Position numbers and translations under genes: made by a program. This document shows positions 10,648 through 19,840 of a stretch of 64,000 nt of DNA, in pieces (the first letter of the stretch is position 1; each line of letters opens with the position of its first letter). The DNA lies in contig JACCWM010000074.1 in the NCBI GenBank assembly GCA_013697635.1, positions 1 through 64,000 on the forward strand, written 5' to 3'. The notes under the pieces are model-generated. The model was not told where the DNA came from, did not search any database, and saw only the letters and a program-made list of their open reading frames with translations. This stretch comes from Lujinxingiaceae bacterium (lineage in GTDB: Bacteria; Myxococcota_A; Bradymonadia; Bradymonadales; Bradymonadaceae).

Positions 10648-11772
10648 ATGAAAATCCGTATTTCCTGCAAAGCCCTGAGCGAAGAACTCTTCAAACTTCA
10701 AGGCGTCGTCAGCCAGCGCAGCACGCTCGCTATCTTGTCGAACGCGTTGCTGGAAGCCTCCGGCAACACCTTGACTTTGCACGCCACGGACCTGGACATC
10801 TCGGTGTCGACCTCGTGTGCTTGCGAAGTGCTCGAACCCGGCCGTGTCACCTTGCAGGCGCGCAGCCTCTTCGACATCGTCAAGAATCTCGAGGAGAGCT
10901 CGCTCGAGCTCGAGACCGAAGACAATCACTGGGCCCAGCTCAAATCGGGCGCCGTGTCGTGTCGCATCGTCGGCACGCATCCGGATGATTTTCCGCATAT
11001 CTTAGACACCAGCAACGTCGAGCTCTTCCCGATCGGCAGCGAAGTCTTTCTCGATATGATCGACAAGACCTTGTTCAGCGTCTCGACCGATGATGCGCGC
11101 GCCAACCTGACCGGCGCCTTCTTCAAGGTCAGCGAGAAGCGCACGCTCTTGATGGTCTCGACCGACGGCCACCGTCTCTCCAAGATCGAGACGCGCCCCG
11201 AAGAGTTTGTCGCTGGCGACAATATTCCAAACGCGCTTCGCGAGGGCATCATCATCCCGCGAAAGGGCCTGGCCGAGATTCGACGCACGGTCGACGTCAA
11301 GGGCCCGGAGCTCTCCTTTGGCATCCTCGAGAACAGCATCGTCTTCAAGTACGGACCGATGAGCCTGTCGGTGCGCCTGATCGAGGGCACCTTCCCCGAC
11401 TTCACCCAGGTGCTTCCGCGCGAGTCCGACAAGCGCGCGGTCGTTCAAAAAGACCTGTTTTTGCAGTCGCTCAAGTTCGTCAGCCTGTTCGCAAGCTCGA
11501 AGACCTACAACGTGCGCCTCTCGCTTGGACCGGAAGGCTTGCAACTCTACGCCTCCGATCCCGATCGTGGTGAGGCCACCAAGACGGTTCCCGTCGAGTA
11601 CAGCGGGCCGGCCGTCAAAGCTGGTTACAACTTTCGCTACCTGCTCGACGTGCTCAACGTGCTCGAGAGCGACGTGGTCTCGGTCGAGATCATCGACACC
11701 CTCTCGCCGACCTTGTTGCGTGACGTCGATCGCGACGAGATGCTCTTTGTTGTCATGCCCATGCGTCTCTGA
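10648..11772 (+). CDS. dnaN: DNA polymerase III sliding clamp (beta subunit)
   Basis: Ring-shaped processivity clamp of the replicative polymerase. 374 residues in three repeated clamp domains, the standard size. Seen: N-terminal MKIRISCKALSEELFKLQGVVSQRSTLAILSNALLEA, the middle domain with MVSTDGHRLSKIE, and the family C terminus VVMPMRL, with the VMPM segment that forms part of the partner-binding pocket. The ATG at 10648 is preceded by GGAG (10635-10638); the in-frame codons from 10633 were rejected because they overlap this ribosome site. recF begins about 100 bp downstream on the same strand, the conserved dnaN-recF order. Confidence 0.98.
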   Translation: MKIRISCKALSEELFKLQGVVSQRSTLAILSNALLEASGNTLTLHATDLDISVSTSCACEVLEPGRVTLQARSLFDIVKNLEESSLELETEDNHWAQLKSGAVSCRIVGTHPDDFPHILDTSNVELFPIGSEVFLDMIDKTLFSVSTDDARANLTGAFFKVSEKRTLLMVSTDGHRLSKIETRPEEFVAGDNIPNALREGIIIPRKGLAEIRRTVDVKGPELSFGILENSIVFKYGPMSLSVRLIEGTFPDFTQVLPRESDKRAVVQKDLFLQSLKFVSLFASSKTYNVRLSLGPEGLQLYASDPDRGEATKTVPVEYSGPAVKAGYNFRYLLDVLNVLESDVVSVEIIDTLSPTLLRDVDRDEMLFVVMPMRL

Positions 11773-11874
11773 GCAATCCGCCTCGGCGGGGTAAGGAAGG
11801 GTGCCGCTCGCCCGTTAAAGGTGCGAGCGGTTGCACGCCGACCGACGTTCCTGAAACCCTCCAAGGCCGGCCGT

Positions 11875-13011
11875 ATGTTGCTCGAAGCCCTCCATCTTCA
11901 TCACTTTCGAAACTTGAGCAAAGTTCGTGTTGAGCCGCACCAACGGTTCAACATCTTGGCCGGCGACAATGGCCAGGGTAAGACGAATTTCTTGGAGGCG
12001 ATCTATTTGCTCAGCGCCGTCAAGAGCTTTCGCCCCTCGACGAACAACGCCTCGCTGATAGGTTTTGGCCATGAGCAGGCCGTGCTCGAAGCCAAGGTCG
12101 AGCGCGGTGGCTATGAGCGCGTGGTGCGCGTCGACGTCAGCGAGCGTGGCAAGCGCGTTTTTCTCAACGAGAACCCGGTTCGAAATCTTTCGGATTTCTT
12201 TGGCACCGTCAACGTCGTGACCTTCGGGCCCGAAGACATCTACATCTTGAAGGGTGGCCCCAGCGAGCGGCGACGCTTCGTCGATCGCGCGATCTTCAAC
12301 GCGCATCCGGCCTATGCGACCGAGGCGATGAACTTCGAGGAGATATTGAAGCATCGCAACGCGCTGCTCAAAGGCGACGGCTACGACGCGAATCTCTTCG
12401 CGGTCTACGATGAGCAGTTCATCGATTACGCAGCGAGTATGTTGCAGCGTCGGCTGGATTTCATTCACCACTTTCGGCCCGTTTTGGAGCGGACCTTTCG
12501 CGCGATCTTCGATCCCGACTTCGAGACCGAGATCGCCTATGAAATGAAGTGGCCCTCGACCAGTCCCGGCCATGACGGCTCGCTCGACGAGCTTCGTGAG
12601 GATCGCGTCGGTGTCGAGCGTCTTTTACAGCGTGGTCTCGAGCAAAGCATGCGCGAGGAGCGCCAGCGTGGATTTACCGTGATCGGCCCGCACCGCGACG
12701 ATCTGAGCACCACGCTCAACGGACGAGACGTCAAGACCTTTGCCAGCCAGGGCCAGCACCGGGCGTTCGTGCTGGCGATGAAGATAGCCGAGATCACTTA
12801 TCTCGAAGAGCGCTACCACTTTGCGCCGATCTTGTTGCTCGACGATGTGTCGAGCGAGCTCGATCGCGAGCGAAATCGCCATCTGTTCGACTTTTTGCGA
12901 GGCCGCGAGCAGGGTCAGGTTTTTATCACCACCACGCACCGTGACTACATCTTGCTCGAGGACGACGTCAGCGTCTACCGGGTGCAGGCAGGAGAGGTTT
13001 GCCCATGTTGA
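11875..13011 (+). CDS. recF: DNA replication and repair protein RecF
   Basis: SMC-like ATPase that helps load RecA at gapped DNA. 378 residues, usual length. Seen: Walker A GDNGQGKTN (residues about 32-40), HHFRNLSKVRVEP at the N terminus, the ABC-type signature region ASQGQHRAFVLAMKIAEI, and Walker B ILLLDDVSSELD followed by TTTHRDY. The ATG at 11875 begins the conserved MLLEALHLHHFRN; the in-frame GTG at 11821 would add unrelated residues. The 3' end overlaps the next gene by 7 bp, which suggests translational coupling with the RNA methyltransferase. Confidence 0.96.
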   Translation: MLLEALHLHHFRNLSKVRVEPHQRFNILAGDNGQGKTNFLEAIYLLSAVKSFRPSTNNASLIGFGHEQAVLEAKVERGGYERVVRVDVSERGKRVFLNENPVRNLSDFFGTVNVVTFGPEDIYILKGGPSERRRFVDRAIFNAHPAYATEAMNFEEILKHRNALLKGDGYDANLFAVYDEQFIDYAASMLQRRLDFIHHFRPVLERTFRAIFDPDFETEIAYEMKWPSTSPGHDGSLDELREDRVGVERLLQRGLEQSMREERQRGFTVIGPHRDDLSTTLNGRDVKTFASQGQHRAFVLAMKIAEITYLEERYHFAPILLLDDVSSELDRERNRHLFDFLRGREQGQVFITTTHRDYILLEDDVSVYRVQAGEVCPC

Positions 13012-14537
13012 GCCAGCCGCTCGTGCTCCAGCGCGGCCCGCGCCCGGGCGACGAGCTCGAGGTTCGAGTCGAAGAGATCACCAGCGAAGGCTTGGGCCTG
13101 GCCGTGCTCGATGTCTTGCTCGGCCCGCAGCGCGAGCCGCGCCAGTACACGGTGTTCGTGCGCCGCGCGGTGCCCGGCGATCACGTGCGCGTTCGCGTCG
13201 AGCAGACCCGTCGAAGGCGCATCACCAGCCGTATCGAAGATTTCATCTCGCCCTCACCGATGCGCATCGAGCCACGCTGCCGCCATTTTGGGCAGCGCAC
13301 GGTGCCCGGCAAGGGTTGCGGCGGGTGCACGCTGCAGTCGCTCTCCTACCGCCACCAGCTGGCCGTCAAGGAGCGCATCGTCAAAAAGCTCATGGCCGAC
13401 GAGGGCCTCGATCCCGGTCTGGTCTATCCGGTGATCGGCCAAAACGAGCCCTGGTTTTATCGCAACAAGATGGAGTTTAGCTTTGGCGACGACGAGGCCC
13501 GCGACTTTGCGCTTGGTCTGCATCCCGCCGGGCGCAAGTACGACATCTTGAGCCTCGAGGAATGTTTTCTCGAGTCCGAGTTCGCCTCGCACCTGGTGCC
13601 CGCCACTCGCCTTTGGGCCGTCGCTCAAGGCTTTGAGCCCTATCTGGGCACGGCTAACACCGGTTTCTTGCGCAATCTGATCGTGCGCGAAGGAAAACGC
13701 ACCGGCGAGCGCATGATCGAGCTGGTCACGACGGCCGACGAGACGGTGCATGTGGGCGGCCAGGAGATGGCGGCCGAACAAGCAGCCCGCCAATTTTGTG
13801 ACTTTCTCGTCGCCTATGCCGCCGAGCACGCCGCCTCGCTGACGAGCGTCTATTGGACGCAGTACCGCGTGGCTCGCGGCGAGGTGACGCGCTACGTCGA
13901 GCACTTGATGGCAGGCTCGCCGGTGCTCCACGAGGAGCTTCACCTGCCGGCCGGCGTGCGCCTTCGCTTCGAGATCCATCCGCGCGCCTTCTTTCAGCCC
14001 AACTCCGAGCAGGCCGAGCTGTTGTACGCCACCGTCCTCGAGCGCACCGGCTTGAGGACCGGAGAGCAAAGCGCCGTGGTGCTCGACTTGTACTGCGGCA
14101 CGGGCACGATCGGGCTTTGCCTGGCGCCCTTTGCCAGCAAGGTCGTCGGCATCGAATTGCAGCCCGACGCCGTGGACAACGCCCGCAAAAACGCCGCCTA
14201 CAACGGGATCGAGAACATCGAATTTTTCGTCGGCGACGTCGGCAAGGTGCTCGCCAGCGAGGAATTTGCAACGGCCGTCGCCACCGCGCCCGACATCGTG
14301 ATCCTCGATCCGCCACGCGCCGGCCTCCTACCCGAGGCGCTCGAGCACCTCCAGGCGTTGGGAGCCGCGCGAATCGTGTACGTATCGTGCAATCCCAAAG
14401 CGCTCGCCCGCGACCTGCGCCTGCTCGCCAAGAGCGGCTATGGTTACACCGCGATCCAGCCGGTCGACATGTTTCCCCACACCTATCACGTCGAGAACGT
14501 TGTCGTTCTTACAAAGGACCAGGCGAAGGGCCCTTGA
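13005..14537 (+). CDS. 23S rRNA (uracil-5-)-methyltransferase, RlmD/TrmA family
   Basis: SAM-dependent RNA m5U methyltransferase, 510 residues. Seen: an N-terminal TRAM domain (about 10-75), a cysteine cluster CRHFGQRTVPGKGCGGC with a later EECF as likely fourth ligand (Fe-S cluster in this family), then the methyltransferase domain with LYCGTGTIGL, DPPRAGL and the catalytic-Cys motif YVSCNPKALARDL. The first cysteine spacing (12 residues) is longer than the usual five or so. RlmD, RlmC and TrmA subtypes cannot be separated by eye, so no symbol is given. The start ATG at 13005 has AGGAGAGG upstream and overlaps the recF stop. Confidence 0.88.
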   Translation: MLSQPLVLQRGPRPGDELEVRVEEITSEGLGLAVLDVLLGPQREPRQYTVFVRRAVPGDHVRVRVEQTRRRRITSRIEDFISPSPMRIEPRCRHFGQRTVPGKGCGGCTLQSLSYRHQLAVKERIVKKLMADEGLDPGLVYPVIGQNEPWFYRNKMEFSFGDDEARDFALGLHPAGRKYDILSLEECFLESEFASHLVPATRLWAVAQGFEPYLGTANTGFLRNLIVREGKRTGERMIELVTTADETVHVGGQEMAAEQAARQFCDFLVAYAAEHAASLTSVYWTQYRVARGEVTRYVEHLMAGSPVLHEELHLPAGVRLRFEIHPRAFFQPNSEQAELLYATVLERTGLRTGEQSAVVLDLYCGTGTIGLCLAPFASKVVGIELQPDAVDNARKNAAYNGIENIEFFVGDVGKVLASEEFATAVATAPDIVILDPPRAGLLPEALEHLQALGAARIVYVSCNPKALARDLRLLAKSGYGYTAIQPVDMFPHTYHVENVVVLTKDQAKGP

Positions 14538-14606
14538 CGTGCGTAGCTGGACATAGACTTTTTTCTGATCAATGATGGCTGCTCTTCTCGACGTATCGGA
14601 GCCGCT

Positions 14607-15485
14607 GTGTGCAAGCCTACCACATTGAGCAAAATCGTTTGCGCCGTCCTCGTGGTCGGGATGTGGATGGGTTGTAAGGAGGATCACGATCTGGTGTTCA
14701 AGTCGCAAGGCACCTTCAAGCATCTGACGGTGCCGGCGCAAGCGACGCCGAGTGTGCTGCGCAGTGAGCCGACGGTTGGGCTGCAGATTGTCGATACGCT
14801 GATCGTGGGCTTCAATCCCAACTGGGCGCCGTACTCGATGCTGACGGCGGAGAACCGGATCGCGGGCTTTGAGATCGAGATCGTCGAGCAGGTCGCCAAG
14901 CGAGTGGGCCTTCAAGTGCGCTTTGAGCCGGCGCTGTTTGCGCGCACGATTGCTGATCTCAAGGTCGGGCGCATCCATGTGTCCACAGGCGTGTCCAAGA
15001 CCCCCGATCGCCAGAAAATCTTCCAATTCGCCCGCTCCTATGGTCGCTTCGATCGTGTGGTGTTCGTCAACGCCGATCGCGACGACATCGGGGGCAGCGA
15101 CGCCAGGCAGGTCATTGAGAGCCTTCAAGGCAAGAAGCTGGGCGTGTTGGCCTTCGGTGTCGAGCTCGAGGTGATGCGCACGCTTGGTATCGAGCTCGTC
15201 GAGACCTCCAACCTCAAGCGTTGTCTGGAGCTCTTGCTGATGCGCCAGCTCGACGCCTGCTCGACGGTGCGCGAGGTGGGCGATTACTTTACGAAGGAGC
15301 ATGGACTGGCGGTCAAAAAGATCGATGTCGTCTTGACGAGCCACCCCTATGCGACGGCTTTCTCGCCCATGGTCAGCGCGGAGTTCATCGAGCGCTACAA
15401 CGCGGCGCGCGAAGAGCTCGAGGCCGAGGGCGCGATCGACCAGTTGCGCGCGCGCTGGTTTGGTGAGGAGCAAGAGGGCCGATGA
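14607..15485 (+). CDS. Solute-binding lipoprotein (SBP family 3)
   Basis: 292-residue periplasmic-type binding protein anchored as a lipoprotein (GTG start; Cys23 after MWMG). Seen: a family 3 solute-binding fold with VGFNPNWAPYSMLTAENRIAG and FEIEIVEQVAKRVGLQVRFEP near the N terminus and ending in an acidic helix (EELEAEGAIDQLRARWFGE). Members bind amino acids or similar ligands. No transporter genes accompany it. Instead its stop overlaps the start of a Cache-domain histidine kinase by 4 bp (ATGA), so it probably delivers ligand to, or senses together with, that kinase. RBS GGAG lies 5 bp before the GTG. Confidence 0.85.
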   Translation: MCKPTTLSKIVCAVLVVGMWMGCKEDHDLVFKSQGTFKHLTVPAQATPSVLRSEPTVGLQIVDTLIVGFNPNWAPYSMLTAENRIAGFEIEIVEQVAKRVGLQVRFEPALFARTIADLKVGRIHVSTGVSKTPDRQKIFQFARSYGRFDRVVFVNADRDDIGGSDARQVIESLQGKKLGVLAFGVELEVMRTLGIELVETSNLKRCLELLLMRQLDACSTVREVGDYFTKEHGLAVKKIDVVLTSHPYATAFSPMVSAEFIERYNAAREELEAEGAIDQLRARWFGEEQEGR

Positions 15486-18349
15486 AGATTCAGAACAAGA
15501 TCTTGATCGGTGTCTTGCCGGTGGTCTTTGTCGGGATCATCGCGATCGGGTTTGCCTCGCTGCGCCTGTCCTCGAGCATGTTGCTCGATCAGATCCGCCA
15601 GAACACGATGTTGATGAGCGAGGGCTTTGCCGACGAACTCAACACCCAGCTCGTCAAATACGGGCGCATCGTGCAAAGCGGCGCGGCCGACATTTTGACC
15701 TCGATCAACATCGACGACTCGTTTCGCGCCGAGCGCGCGCTCTTTCCGGAGTTCGAGCACTTCGTCTATACCGCACCGCGCGGCGAGGTGCTGCGGGTGT
15801 TTCCGGCCAATGACGCGCTCGAGAGGCTCGATTTCTCCAGCAAAAACTACTGGCAGAGCGCTCAAAACGGCGAGATGGCCATCTCCGAGGTGCACGACGA
15901 TTTTGGCTATCTGGCGATCACGATCTGTGCGCCCGTGCTCATTCACTTCTCCGGCTCGCCGCCGGAGCTGCAAGGGGTGGTGTGCGTGGCGCTGCCCACG
16001 GAGAAGCTCTTCGATAAGCTCAGCCGCGTCGTGGTTGGAGACACTGGCGAGGTGCTGATCGTCGATCGAAACCTGACGATCCTCAACAAGCTCGGCCCCG
16101 CGCACTTTGGTGAGCTTAGCCGCGCCGATCTCGCGCCCGGCGATGCTCGCCGGGATGTCGCCGAGGCGATCGTCAACGAGCGCATCGGCTGGTCTTCGTA
16201 CAGCACCGAGCAGGGCGACTTCTTTGTCTCCTTTGCGCCGGTTTCGGTGGTCGACTGGTCGCTGGTGATCACGGGCAGCCTCGATGAGCTGACGGCGGAC
16301 GTCGCGCAGTTGAAGGCGCTGACGCTGGCCGTCTTGCTGATCGCGCTGTTGCTGTCGGGCGTCGTGATCTTTTTCGACGTTCGCGGCGTGATTCGTCCGG
16401 TTCGCCAGTTGACCGAGCTGATCTCGGCGGTCGCCAAAGACGATCTCAATGTGCGCGTCGAGGTCGACTCCCAAGACGAGCTTGGCCGCATGGCCGGCGC
16501 CTTCAATCACATGATGGAGCGCATCCAGAATCTGGTCGAGCAGCTCCACTACCGGCTGGCCTTCGAAGACTTGATCTTGCGCGTGTCTGCCGACTTTTTG
16601 AAGATCCACCAACGTGACAACATCGACGATTGGCTGCGCGGCGTGCTCGAGCAGTGCGCACGGTTCACCCGCGCTGACCATGCCTATCTTTGCTTGATCG
16701 ATGCCCACAGCGAGAACAGCGATGCGCCCGATGTGCGCCACTTTGAGTACAGCGTCGACCTGCAGGCTACGGCCCCGCAGCGGCGGTGGACGCGCGAGGA
16801 GTTTCCCTGGTTGGTGGCAAAACTGGCAGCCAACGAGACGATCTTTTTGCGCACGCTCGAGGATCTTGACGCCGAGGCCGTCGTCGAGCGCGCCTACTTC
16901 GAGTCGTTGGGTGTGCGCTCGCTGGTGATCGTGCCGATGGGCTACGAGGGCCGGCTACTTGGCTGTCTGGGCCTGGAGGCCTGTAGCGAGGCGGCCTTTG
17001 CGGTTGAGGACTTGCCGCTGATTCAGCTGCTCGAGGAGATCATCACCAGCGCCATCGAGCGCGACCGCGTCGACCATGAGCTGCGCTTGCACCGCAACAA
17101 CCTCGAGGGGCTCGTCGAGGAGCGCACCGATCACATTCAGGCGATCAACCGGCGGCTGCGCCGCGAGATCGAGGAGCGCGAGCGCGCCGAGGCGGCCCAG
17201 GGCGAGAGCGAGCAGCGCTACCGTACGCTGATCGAGCAGTCCGTCGAGGCGATCTACATCTTCGATGCGACCAGCCGCGAGATCTTCGAGACCAACGAGG
17301 CCTTCCTCGAGCTGCTGGGCCGCGCCAATGATGATGGCAATGGCGAGGTCTTGGCGCTCAAAGACTTCGTGGTCAACGATCCAACCGTGACCGACGAGGC
17401 GCTGGCCAACCTTCGCCAACAGCGCGCGATCCCGCTCACCGAGTGCACCTGGCGAACGCGCGAGGGGCGCATCGTCAACGTGCAGGTCACGGCGAGCTTC
17501 ATGCGCACGGGGGCGCGCGAGTTGGTCTTTGTCGTCGCGCGCGACATCACCGCCCAGAAGATGCTCCAGGCTCAGCTCGTGCTGACCGACCGGCTGGTCT
17601 CGATCGGCACGCTGGCCGCTGGCGTCGCCCACGAGATCAACAACCCGCTGGCGTTTGTGATCGCCAACCTCGACTACTTGAACACCGAGCTCGGCGAGCT
17701 CTTCGCCGAGACCGGCTCCAATGCGCGTCACGACGAGGTGCTGCACATCCTCTCGCGCACCGAGGCCGGTGCCGAGCGCGTGCGCAGCGTCGTGCAAGAT
17801 CTGCGCACCTTTTCGCACTCCGGTGACGAGGCGCTCGGGGCGATCAACCTCCACGAGGTGCTCGATTCGGCGCTCAGCCTGGCCTCGAGCGAGCTTCGCC
17901 AGCGCGCCAAGCTCGTGCGCAACTACGCCAAGGTGCCGCTCGTGCGCGCCGACGTCACGCGCCTGGGCCAGGTCTTTCTCAACTTGATCGTCAACGCCGT
18001 ACAGGTCCTGCCGCCGGACCGCCCGTTTGAGAACACGATCACGGTGAGCACGGCGCTCCAGGCCGACGGCCGCGTGCTCGTCGAGGTCAGCGACACCGGC
18101 AGCGGTATCGGCCCCGAGGTGCTCTCGCGCATCTTCGATCCCTTCTTTACGACCAAGTCCGTCGGCGTGGGTATCGGGCTGGGGCTTTGGATCTGCCACA
18201 ACATCATCACCTCGCTCGACGGCGAGATCTCGGTCAAGACGCAGCTGGGCGAGGGCACCACCTTTAGCGTGCTGCTGATGACCGCCGACGCCAAGAGAAT
18301 TTCTCAGTCCATGCACAAAATCGCGCTCACCTCGCGACAAACAGAATAG
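15482..18349 (+). CDS. Hybrid-type sensor histidine kinase (Cache-HAMP-GAF-PAS-HisKA-HATPase)
   Basis: 955-residue membrane sensor kinase. Order seen: TM1 (about 6-28), extracellular Cache-like domain (40-270), TM2 (LTLAVLLIALLLSGVVIFF, near 280-300), HAMP (300-350), GAF-like (365-520), coiled coil (535-585, rich in Glu/Arg), PAS (578-690), HisKA with H-box AAGVAHEINNPLAF (phospho-His near 717), and HATPase with N-box FLNLIVNAVQ, G1 DTGSGIG and G2 GIGLGLWICHNI. No receiver domain and no response regulator gene lies beside it, so its partner is elsewhere. Translation is coupled to the upstream binding lipoprotein, suggesting ligand-bound lipoprotein as input. Confidence 0.93.
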   Translation: MKIQNKILIGVLPVVFVGIIAIGFASLRLSSSMLLDQIRQNTMLMSEGFADELNTQLVKYGRIVQSGAADILTSINIDDSFRAERALFPEFEHFVYTAPRGEVLRVFPANDALERLDFSSKNYWQSAQNGEMAISEVHDDFGYLAITICAPVLIHFSGSPPELQGVVCVALPTEKLFDKLSRVVVGDTGEVLIVDRNLTILNKLGPAHFGELSRADLAPGDARRDVAEAIVNERIGWSSYSTEQGDFFVSFAPVSVVDWSLVITGSLDELTADVAQLKALTLAVLLIALLLSGVVIFFDVRGVIRPVRQLTELISAVAKDDLNVRVEVDSQDELGRMAGAFNHMMERIQNLVEQLHYRLAFEDLILRVSADFLKIHQRDNIDDWLRGVLEQCARFTRADHAYLCLIDAHSENSDAPDVRHFEYSVDLQATAPQRRWTREEFPWLVAKLAANETIFLRTLEDLDAEAVVERAYFESLGVRSLVIVPMGYEGRLLGCLGLEACSEAAFAVEDLPLIQLLEEIITSAIERDRVDHELRLHRNNLEGLVEERTDHIQAINRRLRREIEERERAEAAQGESEQRYRTLIEQSVEAIYIFDATSREIFETNEAFLELLGRANDDGNGEVLALKDFVVNDPTVTDEALANLRQQRAIPLTECTWRTREGRIVNVQVTASFMRTGARELVFVVARDITAQKMLQAQLVLTDRLVSIGTLAAGVAHEINNPLAFVIANLDYLNTELGELFAETGSNARHDEVLHILSRTEAGAERVRSVVQDLRTFSHSGDEALGAINLHEVLDSALSLASSELRQRAKLVRNYAKVPLVRADVTRLGQVFLNLIVNAVQVLPPDRPFENTITVSTALQADGRVLVEVSDTGSGIGPEVLSRIFDPFFTTKSVGVGIGLGLWICHNIITSLDGEISVKTQLGEGTTFSVLLMTADAKRISQSMHKIALTSRQTE

Positions 18350-18359
18350 ACGCCACATT

Positions 18360-18381
18360 GCAGCCCACTTTTTGGGGCTGC
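18360..18381 (+). terminator. Possible terminator hairpin after the kinase gene
   Basis: GCAGCCC and GGGCTGC form a perfect 7-bp stem around an 8-nt loop, 10 bp after the kinase stop. No strong U-tract follows, so intrinsic termination is uncertain. Confidence 0.4.
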
Positions 18382-18429
18382 GGTCACTGGCAAAAATTCT
18401 GACGCTGTTGCTTGCTCGAGGAGAGCCCC

Positions 18430-19113
18430 ATGTTGAGCCGCTGGATTTTGTTGTTGTTCGTTTTGCCCCTGTTTGCCGGATGCATGTTCATCGTCAACGA
18501 TGGCGATCACGTCGATCACTGCGGATGGGGCTGCTACGATGAGGGTTTTGACGACAGCCCGAGCGCGGGCTGTCCGGCCGATGGAACCGGTAGTTGTCCG
18601 AGCCAGCCGCGCTGCGTGTTCAACAACGAGTGTGCCAACGACGCGCTCTGCGTCGATGGCGCTTGTCTGAGCACTTGCGTGCGTCACAACGAGTGTGGCG
18701 CCACCCAGGCCTGCTACGGCGGCGTCTGCCAGGCCAACCCCAACGGCGGCGCGCAGTGCGTCTACAGCGCCGACTGCAGAAGCAGCGAGCGCTGCATCAA
18801 CGCCTATTGCGTGCAAGGCTGCACGTCGAATGCTCAGTGCGCCGGTGGCGAGCGCTGCGAGAGCGGCCTTTGCCGACCCGACACAGCCCCAGCACCGCAG
18901 TGCCTGGCCAGCTCGCAGTGCGCCCCTGGCGAGCAGTGCCTCGACGCGCGCTGTCGCGAGACGTGCAGCTGCGACGAGGACTGCAACGCCAGCGGCGTCA
19001 GCTGCCTGGGCGGCTTTTGTATGCCCGCCCACGAGAGCGCGCCCGAGTGCATCCGCAAGCTCGATTGCCGCAGCCAGGAGCAATGCATCGATGGCTACTG
19101 CGTCTCCAACTGA
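18430..19113 (+). CDS. Cys-rich lipoprotein
   Basis: 227-residue predicted lipoprotein of unknown function. Seen: a signal peptide with lipobox FAGC (Cys18), then about 30 cysteines in repeated short units such as NNECANDALCVDGACL, HNECGATQACYGGVC, SADCRSSERCINAYCV and SNAQCAGGERCESGLC. Each unit has the form x-C-x5-C-x4-C, resembling Dickkopf/EGF-like knot repeats typical of myxobacterial secreted proteins. The first ATG giving an intact signal peptide is at 18430, after GAGGAGAG. It is flanked by the kinase gene and by the ECF sigma operon, with no obvious coupling to either. Confidence 0.78.
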   Translation: MLSRWILLLFVLPLFAGCMFIVNDGDHVDHCGWGCYDEGFDDSPSAGCPADGTGSCPSQPRCVFNNECANDALCVDGACLSTCVRHNECGATQACYGGVCQANPNGGAQCVYSADCRSSERCINAYCVQGCTSNAQCAGGERCESGLCRPDTAPAPQCLASSQCAPGEQCLDARCRETCSCDEDCNASGVSCLGGFCMPAHESAPECIRKLDCRSQEQCIDGYCVSN

Positions 19114-19261
19114 GTTGCTCGCCGATTGCTCGAGACCGACATTGCAAATTGTGCGAGACTTCAACATGATAGCCAGGTTCAAAGCCAACGCCGCCTCGCG
19201 CTCTTCACAAGCCGAGGGTAGACGGCAAAGCGCCCAAGCCAACCCGAACACCGACGATGCG

Positions 19262-19840
19262 ATGAGCCAGACGGCGCATGATAATCAACCGCGATTCGAC
19301 GACGAGTCGGGGTTGATCGATCGGGCGGCCGGCGGGGACATGGCGGCCTTTCGCCTGCTCTATGATGGCTACGTGCACTATGTCAGCCATCATGTGGGCA
19401 GGCTCATGGGTCCGGGCTACGAGCTCGAAGATGTCGTCCAAGAGGTCTTCGTGCAGGTCTTTCGCTCGCTTGGCGAGTTTCGCCACGAGAGCAAGTTCTC
19501 GACCTGGCTCTACCGGCTCTCGCGCAATGTCGCGATCGATCACCTGCGAAAGCGCGCCAAGACCGTCGATCTCTCGTCGTGGCGCCCGCTCAAGGCCAAC
19601 GCCGGCGAGTGGAACAAGCTCGAGGCGCGCGAGCTGGTGCGCGCGCTGTATGCAGCCATGCAAAAATTCTCGGTAGAGAACCGCGAGGCCTTCGTGCTCT
19701 ACGAGATCGAGGGCATGACGCTGCGCGAGATCGAGGAGCTCACCGGTGAGTCGATCAACACGATCGCCGCGCGCGTGCGCCGAACCCGCGAACAACTGCG
19801 AGGCATCCTCGAAGCAACCCACAAAGGAGGAAGCCTGTGA
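19262..19840 (+). CDS. ECF sigma-70 family RNA polymerase sigma factor
   Basis: About 192 residues with sigma regions 2 and 4 only, as in extracytoplasmic-function sigma factors. Seen: region 2 DVVQEVFVQVFRSLGEFRHESKFSTWLYRLSRNVAIDHLRKR and region 4 FVLYEIEGMTLREIEELTGESINTIAARVRRTREQL in outline (helix-turn-helix near the end). The start is uncertain: the ATG at 19262 lacks a strong ribosome site and an in-frame ATG at 19166 would add 32 polar residues. It overlaps the next gene by 4 bp (GTGA), and that gene encodes its likely anti-sigma factor. Confidence 0.92.
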   Translation: MSQTAHDNQPRFDDESGLIDRAAGGDMAAFRLLYDGYVHYVSHHVGRLMGPGYELEDVVQEVFVQVFRSLGEFRHESKFSTWLYRLSRNVAIDHLRKRAKTVDLSSWRPLKANAGEWNKLEARELVRALYAAMQKFSVENREAFVLYEIEGMTLREIEELTGESINTIAARVRRTREQLRGILEATHKGGSL

